Positions 11,598 through 24,047 of a stretch of 64,000 nucleotides of DNA are shown piece after piece. The DNA is from Eretmocerus hayati. Lineage: Eukaryota; Arthropoda; Insecta; Hymenoptera; Aphelinidae. Made by a program: the position numbers and the translations under genes. The notes beneath the pieces were generated by a model. That model saw nothing but the letters and a program-made list of their open reading frames with translations. It made no database searches and had not been told where the DNA came from. The stretch spans positions 53,112,954 through 53,176,953 of the forward strand of contig CM056742.1 of assembly GCA_029851415.1 (NCBI GenBank), in the 5' to 3' direction. Within the stretch, counting starts at the first letter, position 1, and every line of letters begins with the position of its first letter.

Positions 11598-13364
11598 ATG
11601 ATGGATTCCACGCCAAAGCGACCTACGAAAAGGGGTCATCTCTCAGATTCTTTTTTAACCTTTTTCATTCGATTCTATGGCCCAAAATAGGAACTTCGGA
11701 CCACCTATGAGGCCCGAAAAAAATTTCTCTTCTCCATTGCACGCACATCCGTCAACAGACCGAAAATTTATCGTGTAAAAATCGATGCTCTTTTATTCAC
11801 AAAAATGGGAATATTCCGAGTTGCGGGTTGCGGCATCTGAAAGGGCATCAAAAAACCTATCGAAAACGTTGTCGGAAATTCCTTCTCTGTGATTTGGGGG
11901 CCTCCTGGAGGCAAAAGAGTGTTTTCCACTAAAATGTTGATTTCTCAAAAATCCATTTTTTTTATTTTCTTAAAATCATATATTTGACGTAAAATTTTGC
12001 GTTCTCTCGAAAAAAATGGGTTTCAGAGAAGTTTGGGGCGATCCAAGTGACTTATGAGCCATTTTTTGAAAATCCGATTTTTCCGGTTTCAGAAAAAGGC
12101 GATTTACTGCGCATGCGCACAAACGTAGACTTTTGGCTCCACTCCCAATGGAAAGCTGACAAAATTTCCTACAAAATGACTACCCACAAAGTTGAAATTC
12201 ATGCACTGAAACGCGATCTGCAAGGATTAATTATGTCGGATCAAAATCACATGAAAATTCAGCCCATTAACGCCTTCGTGGCGCCTGCTGAGATGACACA
12301 TTCACGAGATCTTCTCGGGACTCCAATTTCGAGTACGAAATTGACCTGAAAAAAATTCGGACCACATGATTTCAACGTAAAATTGTATGAACTTTCAAAA
12401 TATGCGATGAAAAACCCCGTTTGAGGCGAGAGGGAGTCGCTACATTCAATTTTTCGCAATTTCGAATGTGAAATATCGTATTTTCTGGCAAAAAATTGGA
12501 TGTAGCACCTCGGGTTCGCCTCAAACGGGGTTTTTCATCGCATATTTTGAAAGTTCATACAATTTTACGTTGAAACCATGTGGTCCGAATTTTTGTCAGG
12601 TCAATTTTGTACTCAAAATTGAGTCCCGAGAAGATCTCGTGAATGTGTTATCTCAGCAGGCGCCACAAAGGCGTTAACGGGCTGAATTTCCATGTGATTT
12701 TGATTCGACATAATTAATCATTGCAGATCGCGTTTCAGTGCATGAATTTCAACTTTGCGGGTAGTCATTTTATAGGAAATTTTGTCAGCTTTCCATTGAA
12801 AGTGGCGCCGAAAGTCTACGTTTGTGCGCATGCGCAGAAAATCGCCTTTTTCTGAAACCGAAAAAATCGAATTTTCAAAAAATGGCTCATAAGTCACTTG
12901 GATCGCCCCAAACTTCTCTAAAACCCATTTTTTCGAAAGAACGCAAAATTTTACGTCAAATATATGATTTTAAAAAAATAAAAAAAATGGCTTTTTGAGA
13001 AATCAACATTTTAGTGAAAAACACTCTTTTGCCTCCAGGAGGCCCCCAAATCACAGAGAAGGAATTTCCGACAACGTTTTCGATAGGTTTTTTGATGCCC
13101 TTTCAGATGCCGCAACCCGCAAATCGACAGCTATTCAAAAACTCGGAATATTCCCATTTTCGTGAATAAAAGAGCATCGATTTTTACACGATAAATTTTC
13201 GGTCTGTTGACAGATGTGCGTGCAATGGAGAGGAGAATTTTCTTTTGGGCCCCATAGGTGGTCCGAAGTTCCTATTTTGGGCCATAGAATCAAATGAAAA
13301 AGGTCAAAAAAGAATCTGAGAGATGACCCCTTCCCGTAGGTCGCTTTGGCGTGGAATTCATCAT
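11598..13364. mobile_element. Foldback element F2
   Basis: Nearly perfect hairpin with arms of about 850 bp meeting near 12480. It begins ATGATGGATTCCACGCC and ends GGCGTGGAATTCATCAT. Each arm carries GGGTCATCTCTCAGATTC near its outer end and GCGCATGCGCA in the middle (12110 and 12828). Open frames at 12047-12349, 12259-12459 and 12468-12677 are translations of the arms, not genes. It is followed directly by another inverted-repeat element at 13365. Confidence 0.85.
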
Positions 13365-14209
13365 AAACGTTACCGGTAAAAGTCGGAATCCGGTCATTCG
13401 CGTAATGCCTAGACAGTTTGCAAAATGACTGTGCTTCCCGGTAAAACTCGAAATGACTGAGAACATCTCCGGCATTTCGCGAAATGCCGAAAAAGTTTCG
13501 ACAAAAGGCGAAATTGGGTGGAGCGGCTCATTTGAACGTAGAAGATCTATGAAATATGAGTAATTTGCGTGAAAGCGGACAACGACGTGCAGTCATGTGT
13601 CCGATTGTTTGTCCACCATTTTCTTAGATTCTATGGTCCTGAACATGAACTTTTCACCTACTGTAGAGTTTGAAAAATTGTCTCATACCCTTGAGGATAT
13701 TTCTCTGGTGGTCTTTAGGGCAGAAATATAATTCTTTTCTTAGTTGAATAAGCGCAGTTCTGGTTTGAAGCAAGATGCGACCACACGGTCAGTGGCAATC
13801 CGAAGAATGTGGATTTCCAGACTCCAAAAGGATATTTTTCCGAGGGACTGAATTTTCTTTGTTTACACTCTTCTGCTTCTGGGGTACGTCCACGAATTCG
13901 CAAAGATTCCGTCAAGACGCATTTCGATAGATTTCCCACAAACCTTTCAAATGCCACCAACCACGTGATCGTATCGTGCTCTAAGTTGGAATCACGCCAA
14001 TTCAATTGAAGAGAATGGTATCTCTCCCTCCAAACACTATCAGAAAAACATTCCCCAAGGTATAAAAAATTTTTTTGAACTCCATAATAGTTGGAGAGCT
14101 ATTCTCGGTACCATATCGACGCCTCTCTCGAAGATTAACACCGATTTTCTTGTGACTGACGAAGATTAACGTTTATTTGTTGTAAACACGAAGATTAATG
14201 GATTCTCCT

Positions 14210-14351
14210 TACACTTTTCGAACTTGACTCGTCCTCTTATGTTTCAAATGATATTATATTCGTAAATCGGCATTGGAGGACTTATTTTATTTCTCTATCG
14301 ATCTCGAGTTTGAGATCGATTAATTGAGAAATTAAGGATCGGGTTTGATCG
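14210..14351 (+). repeat. Left copy of ~145 bp direct duplication
   Basis: Matches 14553-14706 in the same direction, including CGAACTTGACTCGTCCTC and GATCGTGGAGGTGTTAAT. The two copies bracket a ~200 bp segment with a tRNA-like sequence. Confidence 0.85.
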
Positions 14352-14408
14352 TGGAGGTGTTAATGAATGAAAAAATTGCATATGACAGACATCGAGAGAA
14401 AAAAGTCG

Positions 14409-14478
14409 CCTGGACCCAGATTTGAACAGGGGGCCTTCTCCACACCGGGAAAGACACTCTACCAGCTGAGCTATCCAG
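14409..14478 (-). ncRNA. tRNA-like sequence, probably a tRNA relic or SINE head
   Basis: On the minus strand the ends pair as a 7 bp acceptor stem (CCTGGAT with GTCCAGG). A D-arm-like AGCTCAGCTGGTAGAGTG (A box) and a GTTCAAATC (B box) are present. The T stem has one mismatch and the anticodon arm cannot be folded into a normal 5 bp stem with a 7 nt loop, so I give no amino acid. It is probably not a functional tRNA. Confidence 0.5.
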
Positions 14479-14552
14479 GGCTCAGGGAACTCTTGTCTGG
14501 ATGTCATGCATATGCGCGCCTTTTTCTTTGCCGTAGGCGCCTGCAATCAGGT

Positions 14553-14706
14553 TACACTCTTCGAACTTGACTCGTCCTCTTATGTTTCAAATGATATTAT
14601 ATTCGTGAATCGGCATTGGAGGACTAATTTTATTCCTCTATCGATCTCGAGTTTGAGATCGATTAATTGAGAAATTAACGATCGGGTTTGATCGTGGAGG
14701 TGTTAA
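14553..14706 (+). repeat. Right copy of ~145 bp direct duplication
   Basis: Partner of 14210-14351. The copies differ by a few substitutions and small indels. Confidence 0.85.
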
Positions 14707-15625
14707 TTATCAGTAGGATTCTCCTTAGGTCCACGAAAACTAACACTTACTCCTTACGGGCACGAAGATTAACGCATTCTCGTCAAGTCCACGAAGACTA
14801 ACACTTACTCCTTAGGGGCACGAAGACTAACACTTACTGCTCAACGGCCCATAAAACTGGCACTTACTCCTGAACGGTATGGAGACTATAACACACTTGC
14901 ACACTTTCTCGTTCAAAGGGACGGAGACATGGTATTTTGTCTTAGGGCCTTGAAACAAAACACAGTCACTTTACCGGTACGAAAATTAACGCATCCGTAG
15001 ACTTCAATCATGGAGGGACCGAGATTGTGAGTATTTCGTTCAAGACGAAGCACTTATAATCTCTGTCTCTCCAAGAATGAAGTCTACGAATGTGTTACTT
15101 TTCGTGGCCTTAAGACGGAATACTTATAATCTTCGTCCTTTCAAGAAAAAAATGCGCGAATGTGTTAATCTTCGTGCAGTTTGAGGAGTAAATGACTCTT
15201 CGTGGTCTTAAGCAGTAAGAGATAATCTTCGTGGCGCTGAGGCGTACGTGTTGATCTTCGTGGCCGGAACAAAGCAAATGCTAATCTTCGGCCCCCGTGT
15301 TAGTCTTCGTGGGCGTTAGCGGATGTGTTAATCTTCGTAAGAGGCGTCGATATGATCGAATAAAATCGTGAATAAAGAGTCTAAGACATGTGTGCTTTTC
15401 GTTGTCCACTTTCGCGCGGAATTACTCATGTTCTATCGATCTTTGATCTTTCACATACAGCTATGGCGTTCTATCTCATTTCATCTTTCGTCGAAATCTT
15501 TTCGGCATTTTGCGAAATGCAGGAGATGCTCTCAGTCATTTCGGGTTCTACCGAGGAGCACAGTCATTTCGCGAACTGCCCAGGCATTGCGCGAATCACC
15601 GGATTTCGACCTTGCCGGTAACATA

Positions 15626-16734
15626 TATTAGTATTCCCATACGAATGTGTGGGTCGATGCGTTGTTCAGCACAACCTCAGCCAGGGACGGGAGAAGTTTC
15701 CTGCCATACCCACTCAAGGCACGCGCGGAAATTCGAATACTACAGAAAGGCTGTATACATGATTTCTTTTAAAATATCCGAAATGAAAAGTCAAAATTTT
15801 GGGTATTAGCACTCACAGGTTATATCTATACGTGAGAGCTGTTATCATAGTCAAATCAGCGCACACCTCTGAATCAAATATTCTCTCAGAACAGAAGCTT
15901 AGTAGATGGGTATATCATTCCAACAGAGTATTTGAAAGGTGGGTATCTTAGTTACAGCATTCTCAAATTCCAAAATCGCGTTGGTTCGTTTGTAAACTAC
16001 TCAAAAATCATCTTCTGTGGTCTGCTGTTGACAAATCAAGATGCGTTCGAACAAATGAGAATAATGTAGTCCTTATTGGATGATGCCAAATGCTATACAA
16101 TGTCATGCTTGTACACTCCTTACAGTTCTCTTGGTACACTGCGGTAACACAAAAGTCAAAAGTTCCGTGGAAACTCTTATGTGTCTCCATAAATGTTTAG
16201 AGTTGCTAAAAAATAATAAAGGCTTGGACAAAAATGTTGAAATTCAATAGAAATATAATATTATGTGATTATATCGTCAAATAGTCATATAATAATAACC
16301 CAAGCACACATTAGGGAATGGCAACGAAAAAGGTTGAAAAACGATGAATGGAGATTCAAAATTCATAGCAATTTATGAAAAATTCATCAAAATGCAGGTG
16401 TAACAATGTATGAATGATTTGCTGGAGGATAGATATGGTGATATTTTGTTGTTGAAAATCGCAATCAATCAGTTGATCTCTTCAATAAGACCTCGAGCCT
16501 TCCAGTTATTTCAGTCTTCCATGAGTTCTGCGAACAGCTCAGATTTGGACAGCGCTAACGGCCGTTGTTTGAACGGGATATGCGGGATGGAGTTCAGAAG
16601 TTTGGCGGCTCTGTACTGCAATGACTTTGCCATGGATTCAGTTCTGGGCTTAGAAACGAGGAGTGGTTTCCGATAATTTCTTCCGGAACGTCTAATGCCG
16701 GGGTTCTCATCTAGCAGTGGAAAGTATCTTGTAA
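15626..16734. other. Unassigned sequence
   Basis: No recognised gene. A frame at 16410-16676 (plus, 88 codons) abuts the palindrome at 16735 but has no recognisable domain. Confidence 0.4.
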
Positions 16735-17380
16735 TTCTCTGGAAGATGCTTCAAATCTCAGATGAATTGTCTTTCAAAGAAAGAAAAATGCGAGGCAAGT
16801 ATAAGGTATTTTTTCATCAAATACTCTTTGTAGTTATATTCCCTCTCGAAAGTAGTTATATCAAACCTGCGAGAGAAATTCAAATCACTATAGAAAGGGC
16901 AAGTAAGAGCACAGTTTAATTTATTCGTTGCATTGAACTGGTGCTTGAAGTTCGTGCTTTTTAGGGCGGACCAGGACTACTTAACTGTCATCGGAGCAAT
17001 GTATTCAATTTTTGGTAATTGCGATGTGGCGTCGTAAGTTGTGAGCGATTCTTGTATTAACACGGAGAAGGTAAAATTTCCGACGCCACATCGCAATTAC
17101 CGAAAATTGAACACATTGCTCCGATGACAATTAAGTAGTCCTGGTTCGCCCTAAAAAGCACGAACTTCAAGCACCAGTTCAATGCAACGAATGAATTAAA
17201 CTGTGCTCTTACTTGCCCTTTCTATAGTGATTTGAATTTCTCTCGCAGGTTTGATATAACTACTTTCGAGAGGGAATATAACTACAAAGAGTATTTGATG
17301 AAAAAATACCTTATACTTGCCTCGCATTTTTCTTTCTTTGAAAGACAATTCATCTGTGATTTGAAGCATCTTCCAGAGAA
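16735..17380. repeat. Near-perfect 300 bp inverted repeat
   Basis: Arms 16735-17034 and 17081-17380 surround a ~46 bp loop, and I see only a handful of mismatches by eye. The same peptide-like frame appears on plus (16695-16919) and minus (17196-17462) solely because of the inversion. A transcript across it would form a long double-stranded hairpin. No transposon family was recognised. Confidence 0.85.
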
Positions 17381-19179
17381 CCACAATCAATGAAGTTTCA
17401 ATAAACCTTTCTAGGAGTTTGATAGCCTTCAGTCCATAAGTGAGTCGAAATCCAGGATCCAAGAGCCTATAGCTTCAGAGAGACATATGAATATCTCTTG
17501 TTCTCCACAAATGAATATCATATTGTGAATGAAAGGTGATACCATAATCAAGTCATGAATATTATTAGAGTCTAAATGACGGATCAAGAGAAGTTCTATA
17601 TTTGTTACTGGTTGAGTATGCCCGATTCAGAAAGGACACTTGTTCACCCTGAATTTTTCATTGCATTATTTGATTACATTCCACAGGAAAGAGAAAATTT
17701 CATAACACACTCGATGATGCAAGACTGATGTTATATTCATCGCAAAAATTTAAAAGGAGTGAAAACTTACCGGTAATTAGTTATGTCCTGAATCATCCAT
17801 TCTCCACTATGAATTTTATTTTAGGAATGACCGTTTACGTGGACGTTAATGAGTAGGATGAGTGGGTCAGTGATATTTCTAAATCATAACCTCATTCCAT
17901 GATGATAGGAAGTGATCATTTGGAAAAAACGAGTGCCGAGAATCATAGTCTTACTGATTTTGCAGCTCAGGGTCTTGCTCGCACAGCAACTACCATAACA
18001 CGTAGTTCTAGCTTTCCCTTTGTGCACATATGCCTATGATGGAAAAATTTGCGCGGTGATACTCATTATTTATATTTATAATACGCATGCTGCACACTCG
18101 TGCAGCTGTCTGCTGTGATGTTGTGATTGGAACATACGTAAACACAACTCGAATTTGTATGATATGATCGGGAGGACCTATGATTTCACTTAAGAAGTTA
18201 TTTTTGCACGAATACGAATTTTCGCTTTGATGTAGAAAAAACAATCGCTCAGTTCTTGAGAAAATAACATGAATGATATCTCAATCGCAGATAGGTCCCA
18301 AAAATGTTCATTAGCGAACAAATGCGGGTACTTAGATCAATAAAACGAAAGAATCACGGGTCCATCTATCTGGGATCATATTTACGAGCCCTAAATGTTG
18401 AAGTCTGGTCCTTGGCTAGCAATCATCATTCTTTGCCCGCCAGCAAAGCTTCTCCCATATTTATACACTACAACGTGTGGCAATCGTTTACAATGGATGA
18501 TCGATCGCATATTCTCACACGGATCCTCTAACACGAATGCATGTCAGAATTTTATCTTAAACAATTGACAAAGAGTTTTTGGGGTAACTCTCACACTGGA
18601 ATTTTAAATCCAATAATATGAAAAGGCAAGACATGTAGAATCATTGCAAATCGTCTACTATCAACTCAACAAAATCTTAGGAAAACTTTTTTCAGGCCCA
18701 GAACGTTTCTGTACATCATTGAAACGCTAATGAAGTAGTTTGTCAAGGTTAGGGACGACAAATTCAAAGTATAGTTACGCGGTCGCTCATTTTTCTTATA
18801 CTTGCCTAGGCGCGCGACCGCGCGCCCCGATGTAGTTGCGATCTTCATCGGAGATACTGTTGAAAGTTAGGAATCCAAGGGGGGGGAGGATTCCTCCTCC
18901 TAGCAGTAGATAGCCACCCTACCGCTCGTGGATGAGGTGTTACATGCACACGGGAAGGGATATTTCCTACGACGAACCTTACACAGGCATCGAGAGCTCT
19001 TTGTAAGGGGAGGTCTCAACCTGCTGTCACATCATTATACAATATGCTTTCGTAGTTCAAGAAAAGAAAAATAAGGGACTCAACCAAGTTCTTCCGGAGA
19101 GTGCGCGAGAGGGAGTGCTCGTGAAATTTCAAGGATCTGAGTGAGCGATGAACTTTCATGATAGTTGATTTTACTTGGG
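17381..19179. other. Unassigned sequence
   Basis: No supported gene. GC-rich inverted motifs GCGGTCGC/GCGACCGC lie near 18778 and 18816, and an eight-G run lies near 18879. Confidence 0.4.
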
Positions 19180-20240
19180 GGTAATCCCACGCAAAACAGA
19201 CCTACGGAAAAGGGTCATGCCTCAGATTATTTTTTTGGCTCTTCCATTAAATTCTATGGTACAAAACACGAACTTCTCACCACCTATGGGACCCCATGGA
19301 AATTTCTCAGGCAAGTGAAGCATATATAGATTTATCCTTCTCAATCGTCTCCAACGACAAAATTTGGGTCATTTTTTCAATAAAATTCATATTTCTCGGA
19401 TCATTTAGAGTTACAGGGATGCGGTTTGCGGTGTTCGGAAGGTCTTAGAGGAACATATCGAAATCAATCTTGTAAAATTGATTTCGAGGTTATGGGGGGC
19501 TTCAGTGAACGAGAAAATGGAAGTTACGAAGATATCAATTCTTCAGAAAGCCATCTTTCCCATTCCTTGAAAATTCGATATTTAAAGTATAATGTTGTGC
19601 TCTCTCAGACAAACGTAGCCCCGAACATATATTCGCGTCTTAAGGTCTGTTTCTGCTATTTTCTACGAATCTATTAACTAGGCGATTGAAATTCGTCTGT
19701 TTTCCGTGTATACGCAGGAATTTGGATCCTGGAAGCCAATTCCATCGAAAAGCCAAGAGAATTCCCTTCAAAATAATTACTTTGCGTAGTCTATTTCATC
19801 AAATGGGGCCAGAGCTACAACGTATGGGAGATGTACCCTCTGTTATGGATGCGAAGTAGGCGTACGCCATCCTGCGTGGTTTCCGTCGATCAGCCCCTTG
19901 CACGGCGGGTCGGAACGGTGAAAAAGTGTTCGGTGCGTGATCATGAAAAATATCAATTGGATATGTTTTGTGCTAGTTTCTAGATCATTCTCTAGGAAGA
20001 ATCAAAATCATCGATCGGGGATCTCTAAAATAATCGTAATTTTCGTGTTATTTGAATCCACGCGTTCTGATACTTGCAACGATCCTTCTTCAACCACTCG
20101 GGCCATGACCTTTCAATTCTAGATAACTCTCAGAACTGGATAAATTACAATATTCCCACGTGAATTTGTCCGTATCACTTGTTGGTCTGGCCTAAACCCG
20201 CCAAAAATGACACTGTGGTGATGTGAATTAAGATATAGCG
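19180..20240 (+). mobile_element. Foldback-family copy F3
   Basis: It begins with GACCTACGGAAAAGGGTCAT..CTCAGATTA and continues through CCAATTCCATCGAAAAGCCA, as in F1 and F2. The right part (19720-20230) matches, in opposite orientation, sequence split by the Penelope insertion (34336-34650 and 28600-28739), including GGCCTAAACCCGCCA. Only one arm is recognisable, so this is a solo or decayed copy. Confidence 0.65.
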
Positions 20241-20684
20241 AAAAGGGGTACGTTATTCAGACTAGGAACCGCTCAAAACGGATAATTAGTCAGGATTGAG
20301 AGCCATTCCAAGATGATCCATATTTGTAACACCACTTGTAATAGTCGTATAGACTGATTCCAGATAAGATCACCTGATCAAAATGGAAAAGAAGATAGAT
20401 TTTCTTGGCTCTGACATATATGATTCTAGAGACAAAATGAGAAAATAGAAATAGTTTCGTTTTGCCCCGAACCATTTTCTTCTCAAATGCCGCTGTACTT
20501 TCGTTTTAAGCGTAAATACGCTGCTAATAGAGATTAGCAGAAATCTTTCTCTTAGCGAGATGTGCGATAACTTAGCAAGAATGTAATTATTCTAGTGACA
20601 ATTTTTCATTCACTCTCCTATACATCTTTTTGAAGCGACTTCGACTTTGAGTGGATCAAATTTGTTTTTCAGTTTTTGGGGAAA

Positions 20685-21720
20685 GAAACTTCAATTAATA
20701 ACGATTCAATAGGTGAACTGGAATTCTTTATGAACCAATTAATGAGGAATGTTTGAAAAATATCCCATTGGGTAGATGAAAGTTTGATAAATTACTTGTA
20801 AAGGAAGATAAAAGAGGAAATTGGATGTACGGAACAAATGTTCTATTACTTTTTGAGTTATTTTTCCAAGGAAAATTGTTAGGGGGAATTAGGGAATCTA
20901 AACATATCGTTTGGTTAAGACGGAATTTCGATAAAATTGGTTTCAAGATGAGTAAAATCACAAATTTTGTGAAAATTTCAGTTTTTGTGGAAACAAACTT
21001 CATTTCAATCGTGATTTACAAGATAAATTGAAATTCCGTATTAATTAACTCATGAATAATGCTTAAAAAATGTGCATTCAGGTAGATGAAAGTTTGATAT
21101 AGTACTTTCATCAACCTAAATGCAGGAAAGGAAGATGAAGAAGAAAAATCAATATTCGAAAGAAAGGTTTTTGAGTTATTTCTTTGAGGAAGGTTGTGAG
21201 TTGAAATTGGGGGATCTAAACTATACTTTTCTGACCAATATATATAGTTTGGTATAGACAAAATTTCGATAAAATCGGTTTGAGGGCTATCAATATGAAA
21301 ATTTCGGTGAAAATTTGAATTTTTTCCAAAATATCGAGGTTTAAAGGGATTAAATGGAATTTCGGTATCAACCAATCGATAGATCGTGCAGGAAGAAGAA
21401 TAGTTTAGGTCATTAGAATCGAGATAGATGAGTAATGAAGAGAGGTAGGAGGAAGAAAAGAATATCAAGAAAAATTTTCGATTATTCTTTGAGTTACTCT
21501 TTAGAGGAAGATTTTTAGAGGGATTTGGGCGATCTAGTCTGAGGTTTTTTGGATTGTATCTGTTGTTTGGTTGAGACGAAATTCGGATGCAGTGGATTTA
21601 AAACGGGTCAAAATGATATTTTTGGTGGAAATTTTGATTTTTTCGAAAATTTGAAATCTGTGAAGATTTTATAAAATGTTGGTATTAACCAATCGATAGT
21701 TCATGCAGAAAAAATCATAG
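20685..21720. repeat. Diverged ~310-335 bp tandem repeat, about 3-4 units
   Basis: Units begin near 20687, 20995, 21330 and 21645. Recurring phrases are GGTAGATGAAAGTTTGAT, TTTTGAGTTATT..., ACGGAATTTCGATAAAATTGG and GGTATTAACCAATCGATAG. Confidence 0.65.
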
Positions 21721-22185
21721 TTTAGCTGACTCAATTCGTTGTGAGACCGTGTTAGAAAAAGATATTCATGTATTAAAAGTCGAAATTTGAGCAATTTTGC
21801 TTTAAAAAGCCTATGGATAAAATTTGACTCGGAGGTGGAAGCTGCCAAATCATTGGGCTCTCAGAAATTGGATTCTATACAACTTGTAGAAAGCCAGAAG
21901 TTGATAAGGTGAACAGTGAAAGAGAAAGCGTGTCCGGTATGAAACAACATACGCACACACTCACATACAAACACGGACACATGGGTGCAAAGATGAGTCT
22001 CTGGGAGATTCAGAAGGCCATTGGGAAGAAAAGCGTTACCCACAATTGATAGATTTTGGCGAGATGAAGAGAATGGTCTAAGGCTCTTTTAGAGAAAAGG
22101 AATTTTGTTGAAGAATATTTTGGTTTTAATGAACAATTCGATCGAATTTTCGTTGGGGTGAAAACAAAGCTCTCTCTTTAGAGAA

Positions 22186-23117
22186 AACAAAATCTATTCT
22201 CATTGAATAACGCTTAAAGTTGAAAAACTCATCGATTCCTACAAATCTTCCGCTTAATCTTATTGAGTATGATCAAGTACTTTATAGTCCATGGAAAAAC
22301 ACAAGAATAACCTGAGAATAATTAGTGGCCTTCTCAAATTTTAGCATTTCGTGAAAAACGCTTAAAACCTGTTTCCTCAAAAACATCATCTTCAAAGTCG
22401 ATGAAAAAAGTTTTTGGTAGTACTCTCAAACAAGACAAATATAGGAAAGTTGGTCTGGTTGGTCTTACTTTGTTCAGAGTAGACATATGGAGCAAATTCG
22501 AGGGAAAATGAATCGAAAGCCTCTCGTTCGTGAAGATCATGCTGATGGCACCTAGAATATATTCCAATTTTTTAGAAGTACATTCAAATAGCCAAAGATT
22601 ACAGGTTCTTACTAAAACCGAAATGAACCGAATGAATTCGGCTTCACTCTGTGAAGGTGTCTGTGCGTGTAAGTATTTCCTAGAAATTTCGCGCGAACAC
22701 AGTCCCTCGGTACCCGACTACATCCTTTTATCTGTCCAGAAGGAGTAAGAATCCAAGTTTCTGACTTTCAGTTCTATCATAAACACTCATACATACAGCA
22801 CCACTGAAAAATAATGATATTGTAATGTTTCCCCCCATAATGCTCCATATGTCTACTTTGAACAAAGTAAGACCAACCATACCAACTTTCCTATATTTTT
22901 CTTGTTTCAGAGTACTACCAAAAAATTTTTCATCGATTTTGAAGATGGTGTTTTTGAGAAAACGGGTTTTAAGCGTTTTCCACGGAATCCTAAAATTGGA
23001 GAAGGCCACAAAATATTCTTAGGTTATCCTTGATCATACTTGATAAGATTTAGCGAAAGATTTGAAGAAATCGGTGAGTTTTCCAATTTCAAGCGTTATC
23101 CTCAATGAAACTAAATT
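22186..23117. repeat. Inverted repeat with ~300 bp arms
   Basis: Arms 22186-22502 and 22833-23117 are inverted copies, for example TTGGTCTTACTTTGTTC.. (22464) against GAACAAAGTAAGACCAA (22860). The ~330 bp centre shows no feature. Confidence 0.75.
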
Positions 23118-23282
23118 TTTCGACTTGAAGCGAAAATATAGCGGCATTTGAGAAGGGAATGGTTTGGGGCAAAACGAAAGAATATGTGTCTTCTCATTTT
23201 GTCTTTACAATCATATATGTCAGAGCCAAGAAAATATATTTATTCATTTTGACCGGGTGATCTTATCTGGAATCAGTCTATA

Positions 23283-24039
23283 GATTTAATCGGGTATGTG
23301 ATGTCAGGATCCCCGGAGAGCGATGCATATTACAGATATAGGCAATCATTCGTTTAATCGGGAAAAGGGAACCCAAGAGGTGAATTTATATCTGATCTTT
23401 ACTCTTTGAACGAATTGTATATTAATTTGGAATTGACTTAGGTATAAATCGTATCCCACAGTCATATTTGAACATCAATGAAGTCCTCCGATCTCCAATT
23501 GGGATATTAGACATTTTCATGCCTCGCCTCCTTTTAATGTGAGCGCTCTCTCAACCTTCCCCAGTTACCATTTCCCTCCTTCTCTGTGGCAACTCCGAAA
23601 CTCTGTTGAGGTGAGAATTCCACTCATGCTCGAGTGAAACTCACTTTTCCCAAGTTGCCAGAACGGCCGGGGGGGGGGGGGCTCACTCAGAGAGGTTAGG
23701 AGAGCAAGTAGGGCTGAGATTACAACCTTATTGGAACAAAATTATATCACTCTTCCTGTTCGATCGTTACAGGTTCTTCTGGATGAAATCTCAAATCAAG
23801 AGTAGACGGACAGCATCTCCTCAAGTTTTATAGGGAAAAGATCAGGGAAACAACTAGTAATGGACAATTCCAAATGTAATTCATCGAACTCTTATACAAC
23901 TCGCAGTATGCGATTCGGACATTCGGGCTGATCGTGATAAACGTTACCCTTCGACATTTGACAAACAATGTAATGTATGGATCCAGAAGTCTGCTCGCTA
24001 TGACAAATTTTGGCGCTTTTTCGAAATTTTAATCCGAAC
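23283..24039. other. Unassigned sequence
   Basis: No gene seen. There is a G13 run at 23669-23681. Confidence 0.4.
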
Positions 24040-24047
24040 TTCCACAA

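Larger units (their letters stand above)
14110..15345. repeat. Palindromic array of a ~13 nt motif
   Basis: CGAAGATTAAC-type copies lie at about 14131, 14160, 14190, 14732, 14761, 14792, 14820, 14850 and 14980. Inverted GTTAATCTTCG-type copies lie at about 15090, 15127, 15162, 15192, 15220, 15250, 15280, 15299 and 15328. Spacing is about 28-40 bp. CGTAGACTTCA (14998) and TGAAGTCTACG (15078) flank the centre of symmetry. Confidence 0.8.
13365..15625. mobile_element. FB-like foldback element with iterated motif
   Basis: The outer arms, about 13366-13610 and 15395-15625, are inverted copies: ACCGGTAAAAGTCGG.. on the left, ..TTTCGACCTTGCCGGT on the right. Further in, ATATCGACGCCTCT (14107) has its inverted partner near 15345. 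Between them lie repeated CACGAAGATTAACAC-like motifs in one orientation on the left half and the opposite on the right half, meeting near 15035. This resembles the Drosophila FB design, in which inverted arms are made of short direct repeats; membership in that family is an inference. No transposase is present. Confidence 0.75.
20348..23282. mobile_element. ~3 kb element with inverted ends (unknown family)
   Basis: Outer sequences 20348-20513 and 23124-23282 are inverted copies (TATAGACTGATTCCAGATAA.. against its complement near 23265; CTTGGCTCTGACATATATGA is shared). Inside lie diverged ~320 bp tandem units on the left and a second inverted repeat on the right. No transposase is visible. 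Confidence 0.65.

Noticed and set aside
12047..12677. Small proteins in the foldback arms
   Set aside because: The same peptide appears in both orientations because the arms are inverted copies.
14409..14478. Functional tRNA gene
   Set aside because: Acceptor stem is fine, but the T stem has a mismatch and no standard anticodon arm forms.
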